Source: Herpetosiphon giganteus
Lineage (GTDB): Bacteria; Chloroflexota; Chloroflexia; Chloroflexales; Herpetosiphonaceae
Reading direction: 5' to 3'
Assembly (NCBI RefSeq): GCF_016907925.1
Contig: NZ_JAFBCZ010000003.1
Location: forward strand, 1-64,000
DNA length: 64,000 nt
Positions 50,303 to 58,275 of the stretch are shown in pieces. Below the pieces are notes generated by a model that saw only the letters and a list, made by a program, of their open reading frames with translations, was not told the DNA's origin and ran no database searches. The stretch's first letter is position 1; each line of letters begins with the position of its first letter. The position numbers and the translations under genes were made by a program.

Positions 50303-51307
50303 CTATGTTCTTCCCCGTTGTTCAACACTCGATTCGCGCACGATCAACTCGCCTTGCAAAATAATTTTGCGGGTTGGACGCTGGGGATCAGCAAACCGTT
50401 GCAAGAGCAGTTCGGTGGCTGAGCGGCCAATTTCATCGGTTGGTTGGGCAAGCACGGTAATTGCAGGCTGAACCAAGCTTGCCCACGCAGTATCATCGAA
50501 GCCAACCAAGCCAATTTGGGCTGGAATGTGCAAACCCTGTTCGCGGATGGCTTGCAACGCACCAGCAGTCAACAAACTATTACTGGTCAAGATTACTTGT
50601 GGTGGCGCGGGCAGGGCCAACAATTCCAACGTTGTGCGATAGCCAGCCTCGCTCTGTGGGCGCACAAACCGCACATATTCAGGCCGGATGGGAATCCCTG
50701 CATCGTGTAACGCAGCTTCGAACCCGCGCTGGCGTTCGCGTCCAGTTGTGCTCGCCTCACCAAAGATTGCCCCAATCCGCCGATAGCCTTGGCTCAGCAC
50801 ATGTTGGGCAAGTAGTGAGCCTGCGCTCAGATTATCCAACAACACCGCATCAACATCGCCGCTCTGCAACGAACGATCAATTAACACCGTCGGAAAGCTC
50901 AAATGTAACTCATGCCAGCGATTGAGGGTTTGCAAAGTGGGCGAGAATATCACACCAGCCACTTGTTCATCGCCCATCAATTGCAAATACAGTAGCTCTT
51001 TTTCGGGATTCTCATCGGTGTTGCAGAGCAGCAGATTGTAGCCATTGGCATAGGCTGTATCTTCAACCGCCCGACTAACCGCAGTAAAAAAGGGATTGCG
51101 AATATCGGAAACGATCAAGCCCAAGGTTTTCGATTGCTGCGAGCGCAAGTTGCGCGCAATCAAATTAGGCCGATAGTCAAGCTGGGCCACTGCCGCCAGC
51201 ACGCGTTCGCGCACCGCTGGGCGCACATGAGGATGCTTAGCAAGCACCCGCGAAACTGTCGCCGTCGAAACATTCGCTGCTTTGGCAACATCTTTGATGC
51301 TGGACAT
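50303..51307 (-). CDS. LacI-family transcriptional regulator
   Basis: The 334-residue protein has an N-terminal LacI HTH (SSIKDVAKAANVSTATVSRVLAKHP, residues 2-26) and hinge region, followed by a periplasmic-binding-protein-like effector domain (KTLGLIVSDIRNPFFTAVSRAVED, then GLVGFDDTAWASLVQPAITVL). It is divergent from the PfkB kinase gene. Two perfect 14-bp palindromes TGTAATCGATTACA in the intergenic region (51396 and 51483) are the expected operators, so it likely represses both itself and the kinase. Its sugar-phosphate effector is unknown. Confidence 0.9.
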   Translation of the reverse strand: MSSIKDVAKAANVSTATVSRVLAKHPHVRPAVRERVLAAVAQLDYRPNLIARNLRSQQSKTLGLIVSDIRNPFFTAVSRAVEDTAYANGYNLLLCNTDENPEKELLYLQLMGDEQVAGVIFSPTLQTLNRWHELHLSFPTVLIDRSLQSGDVDAVLLDNLSAGSLLAQHVLSQGYRRIGAIFGEASTTGRERQRGFEAALHDAGIPIRPEYVRFVRPQSEAGYRTTLELLALPAPPQVILTSNSLLTAGALQAIREQGLHIPAQIGLVGFDDTAWASLVQPAITVLAQPTDEIGRSATELLLQRFADPQRPTRKIILQGELIVRESSVEQRGRT

Positions 51308-51395
51308 GGCTCACTCCCCTTGGCAGTCGTCGATTGCATGGCTGAAAACGATTGCGCCATTATAGCAGATTCTAGCGCTATTTCTTGAAATATAT

Positions 51396-51409
51396 TGTAA
51401 TCGATTACA
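51396..51409. promoter_or_regulatory. LacI-type operator 1
   Basis: A perfect palindrome TGTAATCGATTACA. It lies 89 bases upstream of the lacI start and 87 bases (centre to centre) from operator 2, a spacing close to eight helical turns that would allow looping. Confidence 0.85.
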
Positions 51410-51469
51410 TAAATAATGAGAGTAAAAATCTAGAACCTGATTGAAAATGAATGCTGTATTCGATTTATT

Positions 51470-51498
51470 TTGACAAAATCTTTGTAATCGATTACATT
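51470..51498 (+). promoter_or_regulatory. Kinase promoter with overlapping operator 2
   Basis: TTGACA at 51470-51475 and TACATT at 51493-51498 are 17 bases apart. The palindrome TGTAATCGATTACA (51483-51496) lies in the spacer and overlaps the -10, so bound repressor would block RNA polymerase. Confidence 0.8.
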
Positions 51499-51630
51499 CA
51501 TTTTAGCGTCTGAATGGAGGTTTGATTACACCAATCAGCGCTAGCTCATTTAGCCAATTTGGAGTTCTACCAATTTACAAGCACTGGCGCAAGCTGCAGA
51601 GGCATAGCGCGGTGCTGCTGAGGTACAGCA
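51499..51630. other. Leader before the PfkB kinase gene
   Basis: About 120 bases of transcribed leader precede the ATG at 51631. TGGAGG at 51515-51520 is followed almost at once by a TTG that opens a 60-codon frame overlapping the kinase start, but the one-base spacing makes translation unlikely. No hairpin of note was found. Confidence 0.4.
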
Positions 51631-52626
51631 ATGATGAGCATTGTGACATTAACCCTCAATCCAGCCATCGACCAAACGATTTTTATCAACGATTTTCAGC
51701 TTGAAACCGTCAATCGCGCTTACGATCTGAAAAACCATGCTGGCGGCAAAGGCGTAAACGTCGCCTCGCTTTTGGCCGCCACCGGCCATCCAGTCGTCGC
51801 AACTGGCTTCTTAGGCGACCAAAACGCCGAAATCTTCGATCGCTTGTTTGCCGAAAAACAGATTGACGATCAATTTATTCGGATTCCAGGTCAGCCACGG
51901 GTTGGCATCAAAATTAGCGATCAACAAACCCAACGCACAACTGAAATCAATTTGCCTGGCCTAACCCCAACCAACGCTGAATTAGCAGCAATCCACACGA
52001 CGATAACTCGCTTGGCTGCTCAAAATAACCAGTGGTTTATTTTGGCTGGCAACGTGCCACCTGGCATTCCCAACACTATTTATGGCCAATTGATCGAAAT
52101 CATTCAGGCAGCAGGCAAGCAGGTGGTGTTGGATACTAGTGGCGAAGCCTTGCGCTATGGGCTGGCGGCTGCCCCAACCATCGCCAAACCCAACCTTGCA
52201 GAGCTTGAGCAATTCGTGGGCTACCCGCTTACCAGCGAACAAGCAGCCGAAAAAGCAGGCCGCGAGCTATTAAATCATGGCATCAAAATCGTCGTGATTT
52301 CGATGGGCGAGCATGGGGCGCTGTTTCTTGATGCTGAACAAAGTTTGGTGGCGATTCCACCAAGCGTTGCCGTGCAAAGCACTGTCGGCGCTGGCGATGC
52401 GATGGTTGCAGGACTTGTTGCAGCCCAAACCCAAGGGCTGGATCTGGCAGCGAGTGCCCGTTTGGCGACCGCTTTTGCCGCCGCCAAAATCACCCAACTT
52501 GGCAGCAACTTACCTGCCAATGCGATTGTTGAGCAAATTCGGGCCGAGGTCGTGGTGCGCCCATGCAACGCCCAACACGATGTTTTGCAATGGAATACCA
52601 GCCAACTCAAAGGCGTTCCGCTTTAA
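51631..52626 (+). CDS. PfkB-family sugar-phosphate kinase, probable 1-phosphofructokinase
   Basis: The 331-residue kinase matches the FruK/LacC branch: N-terminal IVTLTLNPAIDQTIFIND, GGKGVNVASLLAATGH (residues about 38-53), NLAELEQFVGYPLTSEQAAEKAG and the C-terminal ATP-site motif STVGAGDAMVAGLVAA near residue 248, where GAGD is the catalytic anion hole. Substrates may be fructose-1-phosphate, tagatose-6-phosphate or fructose-6-phosphate. No PTS component is next to it, so an outside supply of fructose-1-phosphate is not evident. A 20-residue tail beyond the usual end is present. GAGG lies 8-11 bases upstream. Confidence 0.85.
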   Translation: MMSIVTLTLNPAIDQTIFINDFQLETVNRAYDLKNHAGGKGVNVASLLAATGHPVVATGFLGDQNAEIFDRLFAEKQIDDQFIRIPGQPRVGIKISDQQTQRTTEINLPGLTPTNAELAAIHTTITRLAAQNNQWFILAGNVPPGIPNTIYGQLIEIIQAAGKQVVLDTSGEALRYGLAAAPTIAKPNLAELEQFVGYPLTSEQAAEKAGRELLNHGIKIVVISMGEHGALFLDAEQSLVAIPPSVAVQSTVGAGDAMVAGLVAAQTQGLDLAASARLATAFAAAKITQLGSNLPANAIVEQIRAEVVVRPCNAQHDVLQWNTSQLKGVPL

Positions 52627-52689
52627 CATTCCCTTCACTCCCCCACCTTACAAGGGTAGGTTTTGAGAGATTGATCGGCGGTGGAGCGT

Positions 52690-52966
52690 TCCCTCACCCC
52701 CCAACCCCCTCTCCCACTAAACGCGGGCGAGGGGGAGCCGACCATTTTTCGCCAAGGAATTGCGGGAGAACCACGATGTTAAAGCCCCTCGCCCATCGGA
52801 TGGGAGAGGGGTTGGGGTGAGGGGATCTTAACAACCTACCCTTGAAAGACCCCCTCTCCCACTAAACGCGGGCGAGGGGAACACCTGTTTTTACCGAGGA
52901 ACTGCGGGAGAACCAGCGCGTTAAAGCCCCTCGCCCATCGGATGGGCGAGGGGTTGGGGTGAGGGG
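52690..52966. repeat. Tandem CCCCTCACCCC hairpin elements E4 and E5
   Basis: Two elements lie in the gap between the kinase and the convergent xylanase gene: E4 at about 52690-52825 and E5 at about 52849-52966. Each has a left arm with CCCCTCTCCCACTAAACGCG, a centre (GGAATTGCGGGAGAACCA or GGAACTGCGGGAGAACCA), TTAAAGCCCCTCGCCCATCG and a right arm GGGGTTGGGGTGAGGGGA. CAACCTACCCTTGAAAG between them is the reverse complement of the half-copy next to E3. Confidence 0.85.
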
Positions 52967-52975
52967 AAATTACCA

Positions 52976-54832
52976 TTATGGCACGATGCTACAGGCAACT
53001 CCATTCAAAATAAAGCTGGCTGGAACTGCATTTGCGCCACTATAGCTGGCTTGGAAGCCAAACGAGGCTGAGCCTTGCGGCGCAATCACACTATTCCAGC
53101 TAAGATTACCAGCAACCACAGCATTGCCAGTTTGGGTTAAGCTGCTATTCCAGCCGTTGATAATTTGTTGATTACCAGCGAAATTCCAATTCAGCGCCCA
53201 GCCATTGATTGGCGTGTTGCTGGTATTCGTCACGATCACATTGCCGATAAAACCAGTATTCCATTGGCTGGCAATTGTGTAGTGGACACTGCAAGCATTA
53301 CTAGTGGGTGTTGGGCTGGGAGTTGGCGTTGGCGTATTTGTTGGCGTTGGTGTGCTATTTACAATCGTGACACTGACTGGATTTTGAGCCAGCGCCCCGC
53401 CCCACGTCCAGCCGCCCCCAGCAATCGGCACTTCGCCCGTTGCGCTCGCATTCAATTGCACTGTACCCAAGGCGGTTGCTTTAAAGGTGATATTTTTGCA
53501 TTGAGTTGGGTGTTGATTATATTTACAAGGCATGCTCAACGGTGGATCAAGCTGCACCAAGCCAGCTGGACTGCTGGTCACAGTCGTATATTGCAAGCCA
53601 ATATTCACATATTGAATCGTCAAGGTAAACACTTGTCCAAGTGTCACTTGGCTTGGCGCGCTCAAAATCAGCTTTGGTTGCGGCGCGGCTTGAGTTGGCG
53701 TTGCACTCGCCGTTGGGGTGTTGGTTGGCTGAGCTGTTGGTGTGCTCGTGGCGTTTGGGGTTGGGGTTGGCGTAGTGCTGCGTCCTTGCAATAAGCGGTT
53801 GTAAATTGCCGTGTAGGCTGGCTTAGGATTGTACTGTTCATCGTAGATCAAAGCAGCGCCATAGCCAGGAAAGGTACTTGGAACCCACGAATATTTATCG
53901 CTAAAGCCCCAAAATTGAAAGGCTTGGCAAGCTGGCTGGCGCAAACAGCGATCAAGCACATTTTGATAGACCGTTGCTTGTTGAGCCAAACTGGCGCTAG
54001 TTGCTGGCAATTGCAAGCGCACATCGGCCTCAGTTACATAAATTTTCAAGCCCAAATCAGCAAAACGCTGCATATTTTGGGCAAAACTGTTGTAATTAAT
54101 CCCAGAGCCAAGCAAGTGCATCTGAAAACCAATCCCATCGATCGGAATCCCACGGGCCAAAAAGTCTTTGGCCATGGCATACACAGCGTTGGATTTGGCA
54201 TTAATTTCTTCGATGTTGTAATCGTTGTAAATCAGCACCACATCGGAATCAACTTGGCGCGCCCGTTTGAAGGCCAACTCTACATAGCTTTGGCCGATGG
54301 TGTTATACCAAAACGAGCGCCGATAAACGCCGCTATCATCAAAAACTTCGTTGGCTACATCCCAAATTGCAATGTCGTTTTTGTAGCGCCCAACCACCGT
54401 GTCGATATGATCATACAAAATGTTGGTTAGCTCGCTGGCTGTCCAGGTTTGGTTGGCAACCCAACCTGGGTTTTGCTGATGCCAGAGTAACGTATGGCCG
54501 TGGATTTGCTGGCCATAGCTTTTGGCAATTTGAATATGGCGATCAACCGGAGTAAAATTGTAGCTTGTGCGTTGCGGATGCACCGCATCCCATTTGAGTT
54601 GGTTGCCTGGGGTATAAATATTAAACTGGCCGCCCAAAATTGCCTCATATTGCGCAGCATCGCTAAAATTCCAAAAATCGCTATCAGCAGCGCTGCCAAT
54701 TAAAAATGAGCCAGCAGCTGCGCGCAGCGTTTGGGCACTCGTTTGACCACTGCTTGATTGCGACCAAGCGAATTGGCCAAGGATCAATCCGAGCATCACT
54801 GCAATCCACCAGTACCGTCGTCGGCTGTTCAT
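52976..54832 (-). CDS. Secreted endo-1,4-beta-xylanase, GH10 with C-terminal CBM2
   Basis: The 618-residue protein has a signal peptide (residues about 1-25), a GH10 catalytic domain at about 37-350 with the acid/base Glu in WDVANEVFDD near residue 163 and the nucleophile Glu in LKIYVTEADVRL near residue 270. Then come a Thr-Pro linker, a middle beta-sandwich of about 105 residues, a second linker and a CBM2 (NTGFIGNVIVTNTSNTPINGW, WNSVIAPQGSASFGFQ) at about 515-618. It cuts xylan outside the cell, and the CBM2 binds cellulose or xylan. It converges with the kinase gene. The start is preceded by GGAGGATCGATG. Confidence 0.93.
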   Translation of the reverse strand: MNSRRRYWWIAVMLGLILGQFAWSQSSSGQTSAQTLRAAAGSFLIGSAADSDFWNFSDAAQYEAILGGQFNIYTPGNQLKWDAVHPQRTSYNFTPVDRHIQIAKSYGQQIHGHTLLWHQQNPGWVANQTWTASELTNILYDHIDTVVGRYKNDIAIWDVANEVFDDSGVYRRSFWYNTIGQSYVELAFKRARQVDSDVVLIYNDYNIEEINAKSNAVYAMAKDFLARGIPIDGIGFQMHLLGSGINYNSFAQNMQRFADLGLKIYVTEADVRLQLPATSASLAQQATVYQNVLDRCLRQPACQAFQFWGFSDKYSWVPSTFPGYGAALIYDEQYNPKPAYTAIYNRLLQGRSTTPTPTPNATSTPTAQPTNTPTASATPTQAAPQPKLILSAPSQVTLGQVFTLTIQYVNIGLQYTTVTSSPAGLVQLDPPLSMPCKYNQHPTQCKNITFKATALGTVQLNASATGEVPIAGGGWTWGGALAQNPVSVTIVNSTPTPTNTPTPTPSPTPTSNACSVHYTIASQWNTGFIGNVIVTNTSNTPINGWALNWNFAGNQQIINGWNSSLTQTGNAVVAGNLSWNSVIAPQGSASFGFQASYSGANAVPASFILNGVACSIVP

Positions 54833-54984
54833 CGATCCTCCTTGATCAAGGTGCGATGCGCCTTTTGCTTCGGTGCTTGGCTACAATGTTTAAGCAGCAT
54901 CACGGTAAAACTTTATTTGAGACCGCTCCCAAAGTAAAGATACGTTAAGGAATATCAGCTTGTCAAGAGGCATTTTTAGAGAAA

Positions 54985-55692
54985 TTAAGGATTAGGCTTA
55001 AGCAAGATTGGGGTAAAGCCGAGGGCATCACAGGCAGTTAATTGATAAAACACGCTCTCGACGTGGCCAGTTGTGGCGTTGGCCCATTGTTCTGCTTGAT
55101 GCAAATGACCATAAACACAAACGTGGGCGTTGGCAGCAGCAATGCGTTTGGCAAATTCGGTAGGCTGGCCATCGCGGAAAGGGGGGAAATGCAGCAGCAC
55201 ATAAATCGGACGCACATCCTCGGCCAAAACTTGCGCTCCGGCCAAGGCACGTTCTAAGCGGCCAAGCTCGCGCTCATATATGCGCATATCGGTGGTTTTA
55301 TCAAAATCACGGTCGCCGGGCACGGCCCAACCGCGCGTGCCACAAACCACAATCTCATCAACGATCACCGCATCACAATCGACAATCTGCAACGAGGCAG
55401 GCAAGATTGCACGCACCTTATTTTTGCTGCTCCACCAATAATCGTGATTGCCCTTGCAGAGCACTTTTTTGCCTGGCAGCGAGTCGATCCAAGCGAGGTC
55501 GGCGCGCACATCGTTGAGATGCATCGCCCATGAAATATCGCCAGCGATCAAGACCAGATCATCGGCGGCAACACATTCGTGCCAAGCCTTGGCAATGGTT
55601 GCTGCATGATTGCGCCAATGAGCGCCAAAAACATCCATTGGTTTATCTTGCCCGCCAGCAAGGTGCAAGTCGGCAATAGCCCAGATTCGCAT
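54985..55692 (-). CDS. Metallophosphoesterase (calcineurin-like)
   Basis: The 235-residue protein is read from MRIWAIADLHLAGG. The five metal motifs are in order: IADLHL (DxH), LIAGDISWAMHL (GDx), CKGNHDYWW (GNHD), LLHFPPFRDGQ (H) and VYGHLHQAEQW (GHxH). Residues 57 codons upstream in the same frame are not convincing and overlap the divergent gene. The substrate may be a phosphodiester or nucleotide; many such proteins are UDP-2,3-diacylglucosamine hydrolases or nucleotidases, but no close match is clear. Confidence 0.85.
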   Translation of the reverse strand: MRIWAIADLHLAGGQDKPMDVFGAHWRNHAATIAKAWHECVAADDLVLIAGDISWAMHLNDVRADLAWIDSLPGKKVLCKGNHDYWWSSKNKVRAILPASLQIVDCDAVIVDEIVVCGTRGWAVPGDRDFDKTTDMRIYERELGRLERALAGAQVLAEDVRPIYVLLHFPPFRDGQPTEFAKRIAAANAHVCVYGHLHQAEQWANATTGHVESVFYQLTACDALGFTPILLKPNP

Positions 55693-55811
55693 AATATCAG
55701 CCCTAGCAGATTGTCCTAAGCAGCTATTGTAGCATAGCTCGCTTGATCGAGGCATTCTATTCAACGTGGTATCATAGCCCAAATAGTATTGATTTAGCGG
55801 AGCATGGTGTC

Positions 55812-57920
55812 GTGTTGAGTACAGTGCTGAAAAAACAGCAACGCTATCTATTAATTGCAATCTGGAGCAGCTTAATTGGCTTAATGATCATTGGCTGGAA
55901 TCAAGCGAGCCACGTTGTAATTGATGTTGGAGCGAGCAAGCAGCAAGATGGCTTCAGCGGCTTCAATGATCCTGAAAAGAATGAGCAATTTACTTATCGT
56001 TGGACGAAGAGCGATGCAACAATTGCCATACCTTTTCAGCATGGCTCAACGCTTTTAACCTTTAATGGCACGGTTAATCCGCAAGCGCAACAAGTTGAAT
56101 TACTGGTTGCCAATAATCAAAAGCTCCAAATCAATAATTCTAGCAGTGAAGCATTAGCAATTCGCAATTATCATATCCTCATTCCACGACACACAAATCC
56201 TTGGGGTCATGTTATCATCGGAATTAAGAGCTTAATTCCTGAAGAACGAACAGATAATCGTGAATTGGGCTTATTGATCGATCAATTAACGATTAGGAAT
56301 AACAAAAGTGCGTGGTCATTACCACCATTGGGTTTGCTTGGTGTTGTCTTACTATTACCGTTATTATGGCTCTATGTATTAACCAAACTATTTTCAGGCA
56401 AATTTTATCTCATGCTAGGGCTAAGTATTGTCAGCATTATTAGTATTATTAGCCTATGGATTTGGCAAGCGGGATTAATCGAGCCACATTTAGTGAGCCT
56501 CGCGATTGGCAGCTTTGTTCTTTGTGTATTTACTGCATGGATGCAGAAACTATATGATACAGATTGGGAACCAGTTAAGAAAATAGTCTTTTTATTAATT
56601 GCTGGAATATTCATCCTATCTGGCTATTCGATGTGGTTTTATGGAGTTGAAAACTGGCTTGATTGGTGGAATTTAGCGGTTGTTGGTTCGCTATTTGGTT
56701 TGCTCATGCCATTTATTCCGCAACGCTATAGCAAAATTATTGCGTTTTTCGTAATTGTTGGCATCATTGGCTATGGCATTCGTAAGTATATTTATGTTTT
56801 TGAACGTGATTATGCTGATGATTTTAAAGCCTTATATCGTGGCCCAAGCTATTATTTTCAAGGCACTGGGCTTTACGATTTTGCGGCAATTGCTGCCAAC
56901 CAATTTGGCAATAGTTACAAATATCCACCATTTTTTGTCTTTTTTATGGCTCCGTTTACCTTATTGAAATTTACGCCTGCAATTCAATCGTGGCGCGTAT
57001 TTAACCTTGTGATTATGCTGATTGCGAGTGGAGTGTTGTTACGTGGTTATCGTCAGCAATGGCGCTCGTGGGCAGCGATCGGGCTTGGGCTGATGATCTT
57101 AGTATTTCAACCGATCAACGATAGCCTGCGCTATGGCCAAGTTGATATGCTGATGCTTTTGCCCTTGGCGATTGCGACTGTCGCGTTGCTCAAGGAGCGT
57201 TGGCAATGGTTTGGGGCAATGCTGGCGATTCCGACCATGCTGAAACTGTATCCTGCATTTCTCTTAGCCCAAGCAGTTATTGCCAAGCGTTGGCGCGCGC
57301 TCATAGCCTTCGGGCTGACATGCAGCGCAATCCTGGTTCTCAGCGTGCTTGTTTTAGGTTGGGATGTGCATGCCCAATTTGTTCAGCATGTGCTGCCAAC
57401 CACCAGCGGCGGCACGGTCTGGGTCGAAAACCAAACCTGGAACGGCTGGCTCAATCGGCTCATCAACCAAACAATTGGCTTAACTCCCGATAGCTCGCAA
57501 GCGGTTAAACTGCTGACCTATCTGATTGCGGCGGTCTTTAGCGGCTTGGCTTGGTGGTTTAGTCGCAAAATGACCTTGGCCAATGGCTTTGGCTTATGGA
57601 TTATCACCATGCTGATGGTCTTGCCATCGACGTGGATTCACTATCATGTGCTATTGCTGATACCGCTATTTCAACTTTTGGTGCGGGTACAACAAACCAA
57701 AAAACTGCCAGCTTGGCCAATTTTTGGCTTCTATGGCTTGGCTTGGGTTTGCTTGAGCACCGGCAATCAATGGACATTCTATGATCGCAGTTACCATGGC
57801 ATTTTTTGGGCGCTACTGCTTTCGTATAAATTATATGGCTTAGTGTTGCTGTGGTTTGCCGTAGCATTTGATTCGACTGCTCGGTTAGCAACACCAATGC
57901 AAGATTCAAGTAACGTGTAG
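55812..57920 (+). CDS. GT87-like (DUF2029) membrane glycosyltransferase
   Basis: The protein of about 702 residues has a first hydrophobic segment after a short N-terminus, an extracytoplasmic domain of about 120 residues, and about ten further segments. The loop DDFKALYRGPSYYFQGTGLYDF with YKYPPFFVFFMAPF and the later SLRYGQVDMLMLLPLAIA plus MLKLYPAFLLAQA match the GT87/DUF2029 family, relatives of PimE mannosyltransferases that use polyprenyl-linked sugar donors. A GTG start at 55812 with GGAG upstream is likely; ATG 55743 is an alternative. It may build cell-surface glycolipid or glycan. Confidence 0.7.
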   Translation: MLSTVLKKQQRYLLIAIWSSLIGLMIIGWNQASHVVIDVGASKQQDGFSGFNDPEKNEQFTYRWTKSDATIAIPFQHGSTLLTFNGTVNPQAQQVELLVANNQKLQINNSSSEALAIRNYHILIPRHTNPWGHVIIGIKSLIPEERTDNRELGLLIDQLTIRNNKSAWSLPPLGLLGVVLLLPLLWLYVLTKLFSGKFYLMLGLSIVSIISIISLWIWQAGLIEPHLVSLAIGSFVLCVFTAWMQKLYDTDWEPVKKIVFLLIAGIFILSGYSMWFYGVENWLDWWNLAVVGSLFGLLMPFIPQRYSKIIAFFVIVGIIGYGIRKYIYVFERDYADDFKALYRGPSYYFQGTGLYDFAAIAANQFGNSYKYPPFFVFFMAPFTLLKFTPAIQSWRVFNLVIMLIASGVLLRGYRQQWRSWAAIGLGLMILVFQPINDSLRYGQVDMLMLLPLAIATVALLKERWQWFGAMLAIPTMLKLYPAFLLAQAVIAKRWRALIAFGLTCSAILVLSVLVLGWDVHAQFVQHVLPTTSGGTVWVENQTWNGWLNRLINQTIGLTPDSSQAVKLLTYLIAAVFSGLAWWFSRKMTLANGFGLWIITMLMVLPSTWIHYHVLLLIPLFQLLVRVQQTKKLPAWPIFGFYGLAWVCLSTGNQWTFYDRSYHGIFWALLLSYKLYGLVLLWFAVAFDSTARLATPMQDSSNV

Positions 57921-58031
57921 CCAGGTACAACAGGTCAGCATGGCCTTGATCAAGCAATAGAATATGCTAATCATAAAAACGTTGCTCAATTCGTGCTTGC
58001 ATATTGTTAATCTTTTGTTATAATCGCAATG

Positions 58032-58181
58032 ATGAGTAAATTAGAGATTGTAAGGGAGGTATACGTTAAGAGAGTATTGTTGAAGGTTGAGTTAAGGTTT
58101 GATTTTGAGACAATCAGACTTTACGATGAGACAGAGAATACAGAACTACCTTCATTCAAAAAAAATAAAGTTAATCCGTAG
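58032..58181 (+). CDS. Possible leaderless 49-residue protein
   Basis: An open frame MSKLEIVREVYVKRVLLKVE... ends in ...LPSFKKNKVNP with TAG at 58179-58181. Its start lies one base after the predicted transcription start of a TTGCAT/TATAAT promoter, so it would be leaderless. The composition is plausible for a small basic-acidic protein but no homologue is known to me. It may equally be chance. Confidence 0.25.
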   Translation: MSKLEIVREVYVKRVLLKVELRFDFETIRLYDETENTELPSFKKNKVNP

Positions 58182-58208
58182 CTAACTCTATCCATGATGT
58201 TGGCATAA

Positions 58209-58240
58209 CACGATTATGATTAATTGTAATCATAATTGTG
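58209..58240. promoter_or_regulatory. Inverted repeat upstream of the RHS gene
   Basis: A 10-bp perfect inverted repeat ATTATGATTA-ATTG-TAATCATAAT (58213-58236), extended to CAC/GTG by one mismatch, lies 36 bases before the ATG and immediately before TTGACC. It is a candidate operator; no U-tract follows, so a terminator is unlikely. Confidence 0.5.
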
Positions 58241-58275
58241 TTGACCTTGCATGTTTTCTTATTTGAGAGAATTCT

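Larger units (their letters stand above)
57921..58275. other. AT-rich intergenic region upstream of the RHS gene
   Basis: The region contains a promoter-like pair (TTGCAT at 57997-58002 and TATAAT at 58019-58024, 16 bases apart), a possible leaderless small reading frame from 58032, a GGGAGG at 58054-58059 with no start codon in range, and an inverted repeat at 58209-58240. Nothing else is supported. It is markedly AT-rich compared with flanking genes, as is the first 500 bases of the RHS gene. Confidence 0.5.

Noticed and set aside
51522-51704. 60-codon frame in the kinase leader starting at TTG
   Set aside because: The GGAGG site is only one base from the TTG, and the frame overlaps the real kinase start out of frame. 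No conserved sequence is visible.
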